Shown here: positions 41,454 to 52,128 of the stretch, one piece after another
Numbering within the stretch: position 1 is the first letter of the stretch
Layout of the letters: every line of letters starts with the position of its first letter
DNA from: Streptomyces sp. NBC_00094
Lineage (GTDB): Bacteria; Actinomycetota; Actinomycetes; Streptomycetales; Streptomycetaceae
Direction: 5' to 3'
DNA: 64,000 nt
Assembly (NCBI RefSeq): GCF_026343125.1
Contig: NZ_JAPEMB010000001.1
Span: forward strand, 1,364,001 to 1,428,000
Program-made: the position numbers and the translations under genes
Notes under the pieces: generated by a model
The model's database searches: none
Told to the model about the DNA's origin: nothing
The model's input: the letters and a program-made list of their open reading frames with translations, nothing else

Positions 41454-42605
41454 CTACAGCCCCAGCCTCGCCCGCAGCCCCACGCGTTCGTCCGTGTCCA
41501 CCGCCGCCGCGCCGTCCGTGACCGTCTCGTAGACGGCGAGGATGTCCGCGCCGACCGTGCTCCAGTCGAAGCGGCGGACATGCGCCGAGCCGCGGGCGCT
41601 GAGCTCCGCGCGTCGCGCCTCGTCACCCAGGAGTCGGATCGCCGCGTCCGCGAGCGCCTCCGCGTCCTCGTTGGCGAAGAGCTCGCCCGCGCCGCCCTGG
41701 TCGAGGACCTGGGCGAAGGCGTCGAGGTCGGCGGCGAGCACCGGCGCGCCGGCCGACATCGCCTCGACGAGGATGATGCCGAAGCTCTCCCCGCCGGTGT
41801 TGGGCGCCACGTACACGTCGACGCTGCGCAGCAGCCGCGCCTTGTCCTCGTCGCTGACCATGCCGAGGAACTCCACCCGGGAGCGCATCTCGGGCGGCAG
41901 CGAGGCCACCGCCTCCTCCTCGTCCCCGCGCCCGGCGACGAGCAGCCGGGTCCCCGGCCGCTCCGTGAGGATCCTGGGCAGGGCCCGCATCAGGACCGGC
42001 AGGCCCTTGCGCGGTTCGTCGATCCGGCCGATGAAGCCGAGCGTCCCGCCCTGCCACTCCTTCTTCGGCTCGGCGCGGGCGAAGAAGTCCACGTCGACGC
42101 CGTTGGGGATGAGGACCGCGTCACCGCCGAGGTGCTCGACGAGCGTCCGCCGCGCGTACTCGCTCACGGCGATGCGGGCGCTGATCTTCTCCAGCGCCGG
42201 CTGGAGGATCGGGTACGCGGCGATCATCGCCCGCGAGCGCGGGTTCGAGGTGTGGAAGGTGGCCACGATCGGCCCCTGCGCCGCCCAGCAGGTGAGCAGT
42301 CCGAGCGACGGTGAGGTCGGCTCGTGGATGTGCACGACGTCGAAGGTGCCGTCGTGCAGCCAGCGCCGTACGCGGGCGGCGGAGAGGAAGCCGAAGTTGA
42401 GCCGGGCCACCGAGCCGTTGTACGGGACGGGCACGGCCCGGCCGGCCGAGACGACGTACGGCGGGAGCGGGGTCTCCTCGTCGGCGGGGGCGAGGACGGA
42501 GACCTCGTGCCCGAGCCGGATGAGGTGCTCGGCGAGGTCGCGGATGTGGAACTGGACGCCGCCCGGCACGTCCCAGGAGTACGGGCAGACGATCCCGATC
42601 TTCAC
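41454..42605 (-). CDS. pimA: Phosphatidylinositol alpha-mannosyltransferase (PimA-like GT4)
   Basis: GT-B glycosyltransferase that adds the first mannose of GDP-mannose to phosphatidylinositol at the inner membrane face. The 383-residue protein has MKIGIVCPYSWDVPGGVQFHI, the membrane-side region, and the sugar-nucleotide EX7E motif GGESFGIILVEAM near 277-289. Order pgsA, acyltransferase, pimA is that of mycobacteria, which supports the assignment over other GT4 enzymes. The ATG at 42605 overlaps the acyltransferase stop by 4 bases. The end borders the repeats at 41246-41427. Confidence 0.92.
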   Translation of the reverse strand: MKIGIVCPYSWDVPGGVQFHIRDLAEHLIRLGHEVSVLAPADEETPLPPYVVSAGRAVPVPYNGSVARLNFGFLSAARVRRWLHDGTFDVVHIHEPTSPSLGLLTCWAAQGPIVATFHTSNPRSRAMIAAYPILQPALEKISARIAVSEYARRTLVEHLGGDAVLIPNGVDVDFFARAEPKKEWQGGTLGFIGRIDEPRKGLPVLMRALPRILTERPGTRLLVAGRGDEEEAVASLPPEMRSRVEFLGMVSDEDKARLLRSVDVYVAPNTGGESFGIILVEAMSAGAPVLAADLDAFAQVLDQGGAGELFANEDAEALADAAIRLLGDEARRAELSARGSAHVRRFDWSTVGADILAVYETVTDGAAAVDTDERVGLRARLGL

Positions 42606-43654
42606 GCGGTCCGCTCCCCGTCACGGTCTCGGCCCGGGTTCCGGTCCGCGGCCTGGGCCGGGGCCGGAGCCGGAGCCGGGGTCGACGGCTCGTCCCGGAC
42701 CGACAGCTCGTCCCGGTCCGACGCCGGGCTCGCCTCCCGGTCCGCGCCCGAGGCCGGGCGTTCCTCCAGGTCCGCGAGCCACAGTCGCTGCAGCATGTGC
42801 CAGTCCTCCGGGTGGTCCGCGATGCCGCCGGCGAAGACGTCCGCCAGCGCCTGTGTCGCCGCGGCCGTCCGCTCGGCCCGGGTACCCGACTCGGGTACGT
42901 CGAGAGGCGGGTGGATCTGCCCCCGCATGACCGACGTGTCGTCGTACCAGAGCGTCACCGGCATCAGCAGCGCGCCCGTCTGCTGGGCGAGGATCGCCGG
43001 TCCCGCCGGCATCCGCGCCGTGTCACCGAAGAACGAGACCTCGACCCCGGAGGCCGACAGGTCCCGGTCGGCGACGAGACAGACCAGCCCGCCGGCCCGC
43101 AGCCGTCGCGCGAGCGTCCCGAAGGCGGAGCCCCCGGTGTGCGGGAGGACCTCCATGCCGAGGGACTCGCGGTAGGCGACGAAGCGGTCGTACAGCGTCT
43201 CCGGCTTGAGCCGCTCGGCGACCGTCGTGAACGGCACGCCGAGCGTGCGGGTCACCCACACGCCCGCCAGGTCCCAGTTGGCCAGGTGCGGCAGCGCGAT
43301 GATGACGCCCCGCCCGGAGGCGATCCCGTCGAGCAGATGCTCGGCGCCCTTGATGTCGACGTCCCTCCCGACCCGCTCCTCGCTCCAGGTCGGCAGCCGG
43401 AAGGACTCCATCCAGTACCGCATGTACGAGCGCATGCCGGCCTTCGACAGCTCGGCGAGCCGCTCGGGCGTGGCGTCCGGCACCACGCGCGCGAGGTTGG
43501 ACTCGAGCCGCAGCACGCTCTTGCCGCGCCGCTTCCAGGTGAAGTCGGCGATCCGCCGGCCGAGGCCCGCCGCCACCGGCTCCGGCAGCCTCTTCACGGT
43601 CGACCAGCCGAGGCCGTACACCCCGTCGGTCAGTCTGTCCTTCAGCGCGCTCAC
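42602..43654 (-). CDS. Phosphatidylinositol mannoside acyltransferase (LPLAT family)
   Basis: Adds an acyl chain to the mannose of PIM. The 350-residue product starts with GTG at 43654, overlapping the pgsA stop. The acyltransferase HX4D motif is His123 to Asp128 in ALPHLANWDLAG, followed by the substrate region VADRDLSASGVEVSFFGDTARMPAGPA. After residue 290 comes a 55-residue tail of Ala, Pro, Glu, Asp and Arg that is not part of the enzyme fold. In mycobacteria this gene is Rv2611c (PatA). Pathway context makes the role likely. Confidence 0.92.
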   Translation of the reverse strand: MSALKDRLTDGVYGLGWSTVKRLPEPVAAGLGRRIADFTWKRRGKSVLRLESNLARVVPDATPERLAELSKAGMRSYMRYWMESFRLPTWSEERVGRDVDIKGAEHLLDGIASGRGVIIALPHLANWDLAGVWVTRTLGVPFTTVAERLKPETLYDRFVAYRESLGMEVLPHTGGSAFGTLARRLRAGGLVCLVADRDLSASGVEVSFFGDTARMPAGPAILAQQTGALLMPVTLWYDDTSVMRGQIHPPLDVPESGTRAERTAAATQALADVFAGGIADHPEDWHMLQRLWLADLEERPASGADREASPASDRDELSVRDEPSTPAPAPAPAQAADRNPGRDRDGERTA

Positions 43655-44310
43655 GATGCCGCCTCGCTCCCCCGGGCCGCGGCGTCCGCCTCGGCCGATT
43701 CCCGTCGTACCGTCACCACGCGCTGCCCCAGGGTCACCGCGCTGCCGACCGCCACGATCCACAGGGCGATCGGAAGCAGCACCTGGACGCCGGGCACGCC
43801 GAAGGCGTGCAGTCCGGCGAGACCGGCGGCGACCAGCGAGATGACGAGGCGCTCGGCGCGCTCGATGAGGCCGTTGACGGCGACCGGCAGGCCAATCGAT
43901 TCGCCACGGGCCTTGGTGTACGACACGACCTGGCCGCTCGCGAGGCAGAAGATGGCGACGGCGCACAGCATGTTGTCGTCGCCTGTGCCCGCGTACCAGA
44001 GCGCGAAGCCGCCGAAGATGGCGCCGTCCGCGACCCGGTCGAGCGTCGAGTCGAGGAAGGCCCCCCAACGGCTGGAGATCCCCGCCTGCCGGGCCATGTT
44101 GCCGTCGACGAGGTCGGAGAAGACGAAGAGGGTGATGACGATCGTGCCCCAGAAGAATTCTCCCCGGGGGAAGAAGACCAGCGCACCGGCCATCACTCCC
44201 GCCGTGCCGATGAGCGTGACCGCGTCGGGGCTGACGCCCCGGCGGAGCAGAAACGCGGCGAACGGTGTGAGGACACGCGTGAAAAAGGCACGCGCGTACT
44301 TGTTCAGCAT
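43651..44310 (-). CDS. pgsA: Phosphatidylinositol phosphate synthase (CDP-alcohol phosphotransferase)
   Basis: Integral membrane enzyme of 219 residues that joins CDP-diacylglycerol with inositol phosphate, the first step to PI in actinobacteria. The CDP-alcohol signature DX2DGX2ARX8GX3DX3D is complete: Asp66, Asp69, Gly70, Ala73, Arg74, Gly83, Asp87 and Asp91. Six membrane helices follow the usual pattern. First of the PI-mannoside group and coupled to the acyltransferase gene. Confidence 0.93.
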   Translation of the reverse strand: MLNKYARAFFTRVLTPFAAFLLRRGVSPDAVTLIGTAGVMAGALVFFPRGEFFWGTIVITLFVFSDLVDGNMARQAGISSRWGAFLDSTLDRVADGAIFGGFALWYAGTGDDNMLCAVAIFCLASGQVVSYTKARGESIGLPVAVNGLIERAERLVISLVAAGLAGLHAFGVPGVQVLLPIALWIVAVGSAVTLGQRVVTVRRESAEADAAARGSEAAS

Positions 44311-44580
44311 GGCCTTCCCGAGGTTCGGTGGGCCGCGCGGCCCCTATGACCACCGGCTCACCCATCGTAGCCACGCGCGTGGCGCCGACGTGGCGGGCAC
44401 CCGCCCCGCCGCGTCGCGGTCCCCCCGAGGATCGGTCCGGGTACGACGTATGGACGCGTCCCTGCGCCGGTGCAAAGCTCGAAGAACCACCGCGGGCACC
44501 CGCCGGAGCCGCACCGCGACACGCCACTCCCCCGCGCCCGCGTCCCGCCGCACCGTGCGAGCAGTCGGGAGGAACACATC

Positions 44581-46788
44581 ATGGGTGACAAGGCGAACAC
44601 GGCCGCCGGAGCCGCCGGCAGGGCTTTGACGGCCGACCGGCCCACGTCCGTACGGAACGTGGTGCTGGTCGGCCACAGCGGATCCGGCAAGACGACCCTC
44701 GTCGAGGCGCTCGCCCAGACCGCCGGAGCGGTCAACCGGGCCGGGCGCGTCGAGGACGGCGGGACGGTCTCCGACTACGACGAGATCGAGCACCGCCAGC
44801 AGCGCTCCGTGCAGCTCTCCCTCGTCCCGGTCGGCTGGGACGGGTTCAAGATCAACCTCCTCGACACCCCCGGGTACGCCGACTTCGTCGGGGAGCTGAG
44901 GGCCGGTCTGCGGGCGGCGGACGCGGCCCTCTTCGTCGTCTCGGCCGCGCAGGAGGCCGACGCCGTCGCCGCCTCCACCCGCATGATCTGGGAGGAGTGT
45001 GCGGCCGTCGGCATGCCCCGCGCCATCGTCGTGACCCACCTCGACACGGCCCGCACCGACTTCACCGAGCTCACCGCCGTCTGCGCCGACCTCTTCGGGC
45101 GCGACGACCCGGACGCCGTCCTCCCTCTCTACCTGCCCGTCCGGGGCGCGGAGGGGGCCGACGGCCACGCGCCCGCCACCGGGCTCGTCGGTCTGCTCTC
45201 GGAGCGGATCCTCGACTACTCGACGGGCGTACGACGGGAGGAGGCGCCCGACGAGAACCAGCGGGAGCTCATCGCGGAGGCCCGCGCCCGGCTCATCGAG
45301 GGGATCATCGCCGAGAGCGAGGACGAGACCCTCATGGACCGCTACCTCGGCGGCGAGGAGATCGACGTGAAGACGCTCGTCGACGACCTGGAGAAGGCCG
45401 TCGCCCGGGGTAGCTTCCACCCGGTCCTCGCGGCCGCCCCCGCCGCCGACGGCGGGACACAGGGCCTCGGCACCCTCGAACTCCTGGAGCTGATCACCGG
45501 CGGCTTCCCCTCACCCCTGGAGCACGAGCCCCCGGCCGTGACCACGCCCGACGGGCAGCCCCGGCCGGCGATCACCTGCGACCCCGACGGCCCCCTGGTC
45601 GCCGAGGTCGTGAAGACCGCCTCCGACCCGTACGTGGGCCGGATCTCCCTGGTCAGGGTCTTCTCCGGCACCCTGCGCCCGGACGAGACCGTGCACGTCT
45701 CCGGCCACGGCCTCACCGACCGGGGCCACGAGGACCACGACGTCGACGAACGGATCGGCGGCCTCACCTCCCCCTTCGGCAAGCAGCAGCGGCCCCTGCC
45801 GCACTGCATCGCCGGGGACCTCGCCTGTGTCGCCCGGCTCGGCCGCGCGGAGACCGGCGACACCGTCTCGGCAAAGGACGACCCGCTCCTGATGGAGCCG
45901 TGGAGCATGCCCGAACCCCTGCTTCCGCTCGCCGTCGAGGCCCACGGCAAGGCCGACGAGGACCGGCTCTCGCAGGGCCTCGCCCGGCTGGTCGCCGAGG
46001 ACCCGACGATGCGCCTCGAACAGAACCAGGACACCCGCCAGGTGGTGCTGTGGTGCCTGGGCGAGGCCCACCAGGACGTCGTCCTCGAGCGCCTCAGGGG
46101 CCGGTACGGCGTGCAGGTCGACGCCGTCCCGTACGAGGTGCCGCTGCGCGAGACCTTCGGCAGCGCCTCCTCCGGCCGGGGCCGGCACGTCAAGCAGTCC
46201 GGCGGCCACGGCCAGTACGCCATCTGCGAGATCGACGTGGAGCCGCTGCCGGTGGGCAGCGGCATCGAGTTCGTCGACAAGGTGGTCGGCGGGGCGGTCC
46301 CGCGCCAGTTCGTCCCCTCCGTCGAGAAGGGCGTGCGGGCCCAGGCCGCCCGGGGCGTCTCCGCCGGCCATCCCCTCGTCGACGTCCGGATCACCCTGCG
46401 GGACGGCAAGGCGCACTCGGTCGACTCCTCCGACGCCGCCTTCCAGACGGCCGGGGCGCTCGCGCTGCGCGAGGCGGCCGCCGAGGTCCCCGTCCACCTC
46501 CTGGAGCCGGTCGCCGAGGTCCAGGTCCTCGTCCCCGACGAGTACGTCGGCCCGGTCATGAGCGATCTGTCGGGGCGGCGCGGCCGGGTCGTCGGCACCG
46601 AGCAGGCCGGCCCGGGGCGGACCCTCGTCCGGGCCGAGGTGCCCGAGATCGAGATCAGCCGGTACGCGATCGACCTGCGCTCCGTGTCGCACGGCACCGG
46701 CCGGTTCGACCGTGCGTACGCCCGGCACGAACCGATGCCCCCGCACCTCGCGGAAAAGATCCGCGAACAGGCCGAAAAGCGAGCATAG
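44581..46788 (+). CDS. Elongation factor G-like GTPase
   Basis: Translational-GTPase-family protein of 735 residues from ATG at 44581, with GGAGG 8 bases upstream. G1 is GHSGSGKTT (31-39), in place of AHxDxGKTT; G3 is DTPGYADF (95-102); G4 is THLD (152-155), in place of NKxD, which may alter nucleotide preference. Domains III to V follow (RLEQNQDTRQVVLWCLGEAH, GGHGQYAICEIDVEP, PVAEVQVLVPDEYVGPVMSDLSGRRGRVVG). It is the EF-G-like paralogue of actinobacteria, not the fusA product; no ribosomal role is shown. Divergent from pgsA. Confidence 0.9.
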   Translation: MGDKANTAAGAAGRALTADRPTSVRNVVLVGHSGSGKTTLVEALAQTAGAVNRAGRVEDGGTVSDYDEIEHRQQRSVQLSLVPVGWDGFKINLLDTPGYADFVGELRAGLRAADAALFVVSAAQEADAVAASTRMIWEECAAVGMPRAIVVTHLDTARTDFTELTAVCADLFGRDDPDAVLPLYLPVRGAEGADGHAPATGLVGLLSERILDYSTGVRREEAPDENQRELIAEARARLIEGIIAESEDETLMDRYLGGEEIDVKTLVDDLEKAVARGSFHPVLAAAPAADGGTQGLGTLELLELITGGFPSPLEHEPPAVTTPDGQPRPAITCDPDGPLVAEVVKTASDPYVGRISLVRVFSGTLRPDETVHVSGHGLTDRGHEDHDVDERIGGLTSPFGKQQRPLPHCIAGDLACVARLGRAETGDTVSAKDDPLLMEPWSMPEPLLPLAVEAHGKADEDRLSQGLARLVAEDPTMRLEQNQDTRQVVLWCLGEAHQDVVLERLRGRYGVQVDAVPYEVPLRETFGSASSGRGRHVKQSGGHGQYAICEIDVEPLPVGSGIEFVDKVVGGAVPRQFVPSVEKGVRAQAARGVSAGHPLVDVRITLRDGKAHSVDSSDAAFQTAGALALREAAAEVPVHLLEPVAEVQVLVPDEYVGPVMSDLSGRRGRVVGTEQAGPGRTLVRAEVPEIEISRYAIDLRSVSHGTGRFDRAYARHEPMPPHLAEKIREQAEKRA

Positions 46789-46806
46789 TTGAGAGGTGTC
46801 GCCTAC

Positions 46807-46840
46807 TGCCGCCCAGCCGGTCGCGCACCGGCTGGCGGCA
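46807..46840 (+). terminator. Terminator after the EF-G-like gene
   Basis: TGCCGCCCAGCCGGT pairs with ACCGGCTGGCGGCA around CGCGC with one bulge, 19 bases past the stop. Confidence 0.75.
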
Positions 46841-46961
46841 TTCGGCCGTGACCGCTCACTACGGTGACGCATCAGCCGGTACCCGGTTACGCTGTGGTGC
46901 CCAGCTCAGAAGGTGTGCGGGGCGCGGCAGTTGGGCACAGCCCGCACAGGTACTCGCGGCG

Positions 46962-48620
46962 ATGGGGGCGGCAGTGGCTTTCGACGGATTCGGACCCGGG
47001 GCACAGATCCCCCTCCAGGGGTCGGACGGACAGACGGCGGCGACCCATGCCCTCGCCTCGGTCGCGTACCGCGACAGCCCGGTCGCCACGATCCTGGAGG
47101 CCGACAACGAGCTGCACAAGTCGACGGTCAAGGAAGGGAAATGGAACAAGCTGTTCCATCCCGACCTCGGTGAGGCCTTCTCCCGTGCGGTCCAGGTCAG
47201 GATGCTCGGCGGCGGCCGCAAGGCCCTCATCCAGTCCTTCGGCGCCGAACCCCAGCCGGTGGTCGAGCACTGCCTCGCCGCGTCGCGGATCCGCAGGCAG
47301 CGTGACGTCAAGCTGACCATGGTCACCTTCTTCTGCGGTGTCCTCTTCCTGCCCGGCCTGCTCCTCTGGCTCGGTGTCATCCAGCTCCGCCGGAGCGTCG
47401 CCGGAACCGAGAACAAGCGCGCCGGCGCCGTGGGCACGGCCCTCCTGCTCGCGGCCGGCGTCTTCGCGCTGCTCGTCCTGCTCAAGCTGCCGTTCGACGG
47501 GGTCCTGCCGAACTACCTGCGCGCCATGATCGCGGCTCCGGTGATCGGCTGGTTCCTCGCGCGCCGGATCTGCGAGAAGACCGCCGTCGACCTGCGCCGG
47601 CAGTGGACCTCCCTGATCGACGGCGGCGGCGCCGGTCCCAAGATCCCCGAGGCCGTGCCCCAGGACCCGAGCGAGAAGTCGGCCGAGGCCCTGCGGCTCA
47701 ACCTGGAGAAGCTCTCCGCCGAGCAGCAGTCCAACATCGTCTTCTACGCGGGCACCAAGGGCATCCTCGGCATGGGGACGCGCTGGGGCAGCTGGTCCCT
47801 CGCCGAGGACCTGGTCCCCCAGCCCGGCCGGGAGATCCACGACTTCCGCGCCTGGGACGTCATACGGAAGATCCACGACCAGCTCACGCTCCTGGAGCGC
47901 GGCTCCCTCAAGACCGGCTTCCCCAAGCCGACCGTCAAGCACTGGATCGTCTCCCCGGTCGGCGAGGGCGCCGACGAGGTCACCCGCCCCGAGGGCGACA
48001 GCATCGTCCACTACCAGGTGAAGCCGCACGAGATACAGCGCATCTGCAACGAGCAGCAGTTCGACGCCGGCAACCGCCACTACCTCGGCGTGCAGTTCAC
48101 GCTCTGGGGCGGGAACGTGGTCCTCACCATGCTGGTCACCGTCACCTCGCTCCACCACACCCTGCGGATCGACGTCACCGGCCACGCCCTCGGCCCCGTG
48201 CACTCCCTCTTCACCACGAAGCCCAAGGCGAAGACCAAGGAGGTCTCGAAGGCCGTCCGCTTCTGGGAGACGAAGGAGATCCCGCAGGCGCTGATGGAGA
48301 CCGACGAGGTGGTCCGGCTGGCGGTCCGCGCCCCGTTCACCTGGTACCCGCCGATCCTGGAGTTCCTCGGCGGCAAGATCGTGCTCCCCGAGCCGTTCGG
48401 TCTGCGGCACGCCTGGGCGGGTCCGATCTGGAAGAACCGCTTCATGGCCGACGACGCCATCCGCATGGCCACGCCGGTGCTGCGGGCCGTCCACACCGCG
48501 GCCGTGAAGATGCTCGACGACCACGGGGTGGACACGGAGCGCTTCACCAACCGCTCGCTGATCCTCGGCGGCATGATCCAGGACCCGGGACCGAAGAAGG
48601 CCGACGTCTACGACGCCTGA
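46962..48620 (+). CDS. Unrecognised membrane protein
   Basis: The 552-residue product starts with ATG at 46962 (GTG at 46974 is possible); neither has a clear ribosome binding site. I do not recognise a family. It has two adjacent hydrophobic pairs: FFCGVLFLPGLLLWLGVIQL (about 125-144) and, after a short basic loop, AVGTALLLAAGVFALLVLLKL and AMIAAPVIGWFLARRI; a further weak hydrophobic stretch VQFTLWGGNVVLTMLVTVT lies near 385. The rest is soluble, with many charged residues and a Trp-rich segment (GTRWGSWSLAEDLV). Codon use is like that of its neighbours. It follows the EF-G-like gene and precedes a bidirectional terminator. Confidence 0.78.
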   Translation: MGAAVAFDGFGPGAQIPLQGSDGQTAATHALASVAYRDSPVATILEADNELHKSTVKEGKWNKLFHPDLGEAFSRAVQVRMLGGGRKALIQSFGAEPQPVVEHCLAASRIRRQRDVKLTMVTFFCGVLFLPGLLLWLGVIQLRRSVAGTENKRAGAVGTALLLAAGVFALLVLLKLPFDGVLPNYLRAMIAAPVIGWFLARRICEKTAVDLRRQWTSLIDGGGAGPKIPEAVPQDPSEKSAEALRLNLEKLSAEQQSNIVFYAGTKGILGMGTRWGSWSLAEDLVPQPGREIHDFRAWDVIRKIHDQLTLLERGSLKTGFPKPTVKHWIVSPVGEGADEVTRPEGDSIVHYQVKPHEIQRICNEQQFDAGNRHYLGVQFTLWGGNVVLTMLVTVTSLHHTLRIDVTGHALGPVHSLFTTKPKAKTKEVSKAVRFWETKEIPQALMETDEVVRLAVRAPFTWYPPILEFLGGKIVLPEPFGLRHAWAGPIWKNRFMADDAIRMATPVLRAVHTAAVKMLDDHGVDTERFTNRSLILGGMIQDPGPKKADVYDA

Positions 48621-48636
48621 CGGGGGTTCGGGCAGC

Positions 48637-48656
48637 CCGGGCCGATCGGCCCGGGT
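48637..48656. terminator. Bidirectional terminator between convergent genes
   Basis: CCCGGGCC, GATC, GGCCCGGG, a perfect 8-bp stem 16 bases after the unknown gene and 17 before the HIT gene stop on the other strand. Confidence 0.7.
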
Positions 48657-48673
48657 CACCCTCCGCGTACGGA

Positions 48674-49225
48674 TCAGATGGTGGCCGGCCAGGCGTCGGC
48701 CAGCATCTTCCGGGTGTCGGCGAGCAGTTGCGGCAGCACCTTGGTGTGCCCGACGACCGGCATGAAGTTGGTGTCGCCGCCCCAGCGCGGCACCACGTGC
48801 TGGTGCAGGTGGGCGGCGATCCCCGCGCCCGCGACGGCGCCCTGGTTCATGCCGATGTTGAAGCCGTGCGCACCGGACGCGCTCCGCAGCGCCACCATCG
48901 CGCGCTTGGTGAAGTCGGCGAGCTCCGCCGTCTCCGCCACGTCCAGGTCCGTGTAGTCGGCGACGTGACGGTACGGGACGACCATCAGGTGGCCGCCGTT
49001 GTACGGGTACAGGTTGAGGACCGTGTAGACGCTCGCGCCGCGGGCGATCACCAGACCGTCCTCGTCCGACATCGACGGGATCGAGCAGAACGGACAGCCG
49101 TCGTCGGCCCCCGGCCCGGTCGGCTTGTTCTCGCCCTGGATGTACGCCATCCGATGAGGCGTCCACAGGCGCTGGAACGCGTCCTGCGTCCCGACTCCGA
49201 TCTGCTGCTCCGGCTCAGTCGTCAT
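48674..49225 (-). CDS. HIT-family nucleotide hydrolase or phosphorylase
   Basis: From ATG at 49225 the protein has 183 residues. The HIT motif HLHQHVV has its three histidines at 139, 141 and 143; a CPFC pair at 44-47 binds structural zinc. The mycobacterial homologue (Rv2613c), next to pgsA and thrS, is an AP4A phosphorylase, so that activity is the best guess. An ATG at 49237 would add four residues. In mycobacteria the order thrS, HIT, pgsA is continuous; here the three are separated by plus-strand genes. Confidence 0.9.
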   Translation of the reverse strand: MTTEPEQQIGVGTQDAFQRLWTPHRMAYIQGENKPTGPGADDGCPFCSIPSMSDEDGLVIARGASVYTVLNLYPYNGGHLMVVPYRHVADYTDLDVAETAELADFTKRAMVALRSASGAHGFNIGMNQGAVAGAGIAAHLHQHVVPRWGGDTNFMPVVGHTKVLPQLLADTRKMLADAWPATI

Positions 49226-49302
49226 GCTGTGCAGCATATTGCGTCGCCCGTTCGGAACGTGTCGTCGGGGCGGAAGATCCATGCAGCCGCCATGCTGATC
49301 AG

Positions 49303-49989
49303 ATGAGCGACAGGCCAAGGAACCCGCCCCGGCAGGAATGCTGGGACCGCCGTATGGAGACCCCGCTCGCCGTGGCCTCCCTCGCCTTTCTGGCCAGTTA
49401 CGCGATCCGCGTCCTCGGCCGCAACAGTCTTTCCCAGGGCTGGCTCGACCTCTGCCTCGCCGTCACCCTCACGTCCTGGGCCGCGTTCATCGTCGACTAC
49501 GCGGTACGGCTCCGCCTCAGCGGCCTCGGCCCGCTCCGCTTCGTCCGTACCCATCTCCTCGACACGGTGGTGCTGCTGATTCCGCTGCTGCGGCCGGTGC
49601 GGATGGTCAGCATCTACGAGCGGCTCCAGCGCCGCCGGGAAAAGCCGAGGCTCAGCCTGTACGCGCGCGTGATGGTCTACTCCGGCCTCACGGTCAGCCT
49701 GCTGGGCTTCGCCGGCGCGCTCGTGGTCTTCCAGTTCGAGGCGGACGCCCCCGGTGCCACGATCGTCACCTTCGGCGACGCGGTGTGGTGGGCCTGCTCC
49801 ACGCTCGCCACGGTGGGGTACGGGGACGTGGTCCCGGTGACCCCGGTCGGGCGGCTGACGGCGGTCGGCATGATGGCCTGTGGCCTGGCGCTGCTGGGCG
49901 CGGTGACGGGTTCGTTCTCGTCCTGGCTGATCCAGGCGTTCACGCGGGAGGACGAGAAGAGGCCCCCGGGGGATTCCCCGGGGGCCTGA
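49303..49989 (+). CDS. Potassium channel family protein
   Basis: Membrane protein of 228 residues with a channel pore: selectivity filter TVGYGD at 170-175 between a pore helix (DAVWWACSTLA) and the last helix (VGMMACGLALLGAVTGSF). Four earlier helices are seen at about 22-40, 46-66, 84-104 and 124-144, with basic residues around the third (FVRTHLL, LRPVRMVSIYERLQRR) that resemble a degenerate voltage-sensor arrangement. An internal ATG at 49354 is an alternative start. Its final codons form a perfect terminator hairpin. Probably opens to K+; gating unknown. Confidence 0.88.
   Translation: MSDRPRNPPRQECWDRRMETPLAVASLAFLASYAIRVLGRNSLSQGWLDLCLAVTLTSWAAFIVDYAVRLRLSGLGPLRFVRTHLLDTVVLLIPLLRPVRMVSIYERLQRRREKPRLSLYARVMVYSGLTVSLLGFAGALVVFQFEADAPGATIVTFGDAVWWACSTLATVGYGDVVPVTPVGRLTAVGMMACGLALLGAVTGSFSSWLIQAFTREDEKRPPGDSPGA
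49960..49987. terminator. Terminator hairpin formed by the last codons of the channel gene
   Basis: AGGCCCCCGGGG, GATT, CCCCGGGGGCCT: a perfect 12-bp stem whose last base is the first base of the stop codon TGA (49987-49989). It serves both convergent genes (the thrS stop is at 50005). Confidence 0.8.
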
Positions 49990-50004
49990 TCACGCCTGCG
50001 GTCG

Positions 50005-51962
<1,958 letters not shown>

Positions 51963-51981
<19 letters not shown>

Positions 51982-52061
51982 TGGTGTTCTTCTTCCATTG
52001 GGGCGCAGGCAGGCACGAGGTGCCGGCGCCGACGGTGTGCGACAGAGACGAGGTGCCGCAT
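51963..52061 (-). CDS. Possible leaderless 32-codon upstream ORF of thrS
   Basis: On the minus strand a -10 hexamer TAAGAT (52069-52074) is followed by 7 bases and then ATG, so the transcript would start at or one base before this ATG. The frame encodes about 32 residues beginning [17 protein letters not shown], with clustered His and Arg but no Thr, and stops inside thrS, overlapping its GTG start in another frame. Translation of it would affect ribosome access to thrS. Not verified; many short frames occur by chance. Confidence 0.4.
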
Positions 52062-52128
52062 CACGCCGATCTTACCGAGCCGACCGATCCGTCCGCGAAA
52101 CGGTTTCCCCCACCCGTCGCCCCACCCG

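Noticed and set aside
51982..52128. T-box riboswitch for thrS
   Set aside because: The leader is only about 80 bases from the likely start site and has no T-box sequence (TGGNACCGCG-like) or specifier stem.
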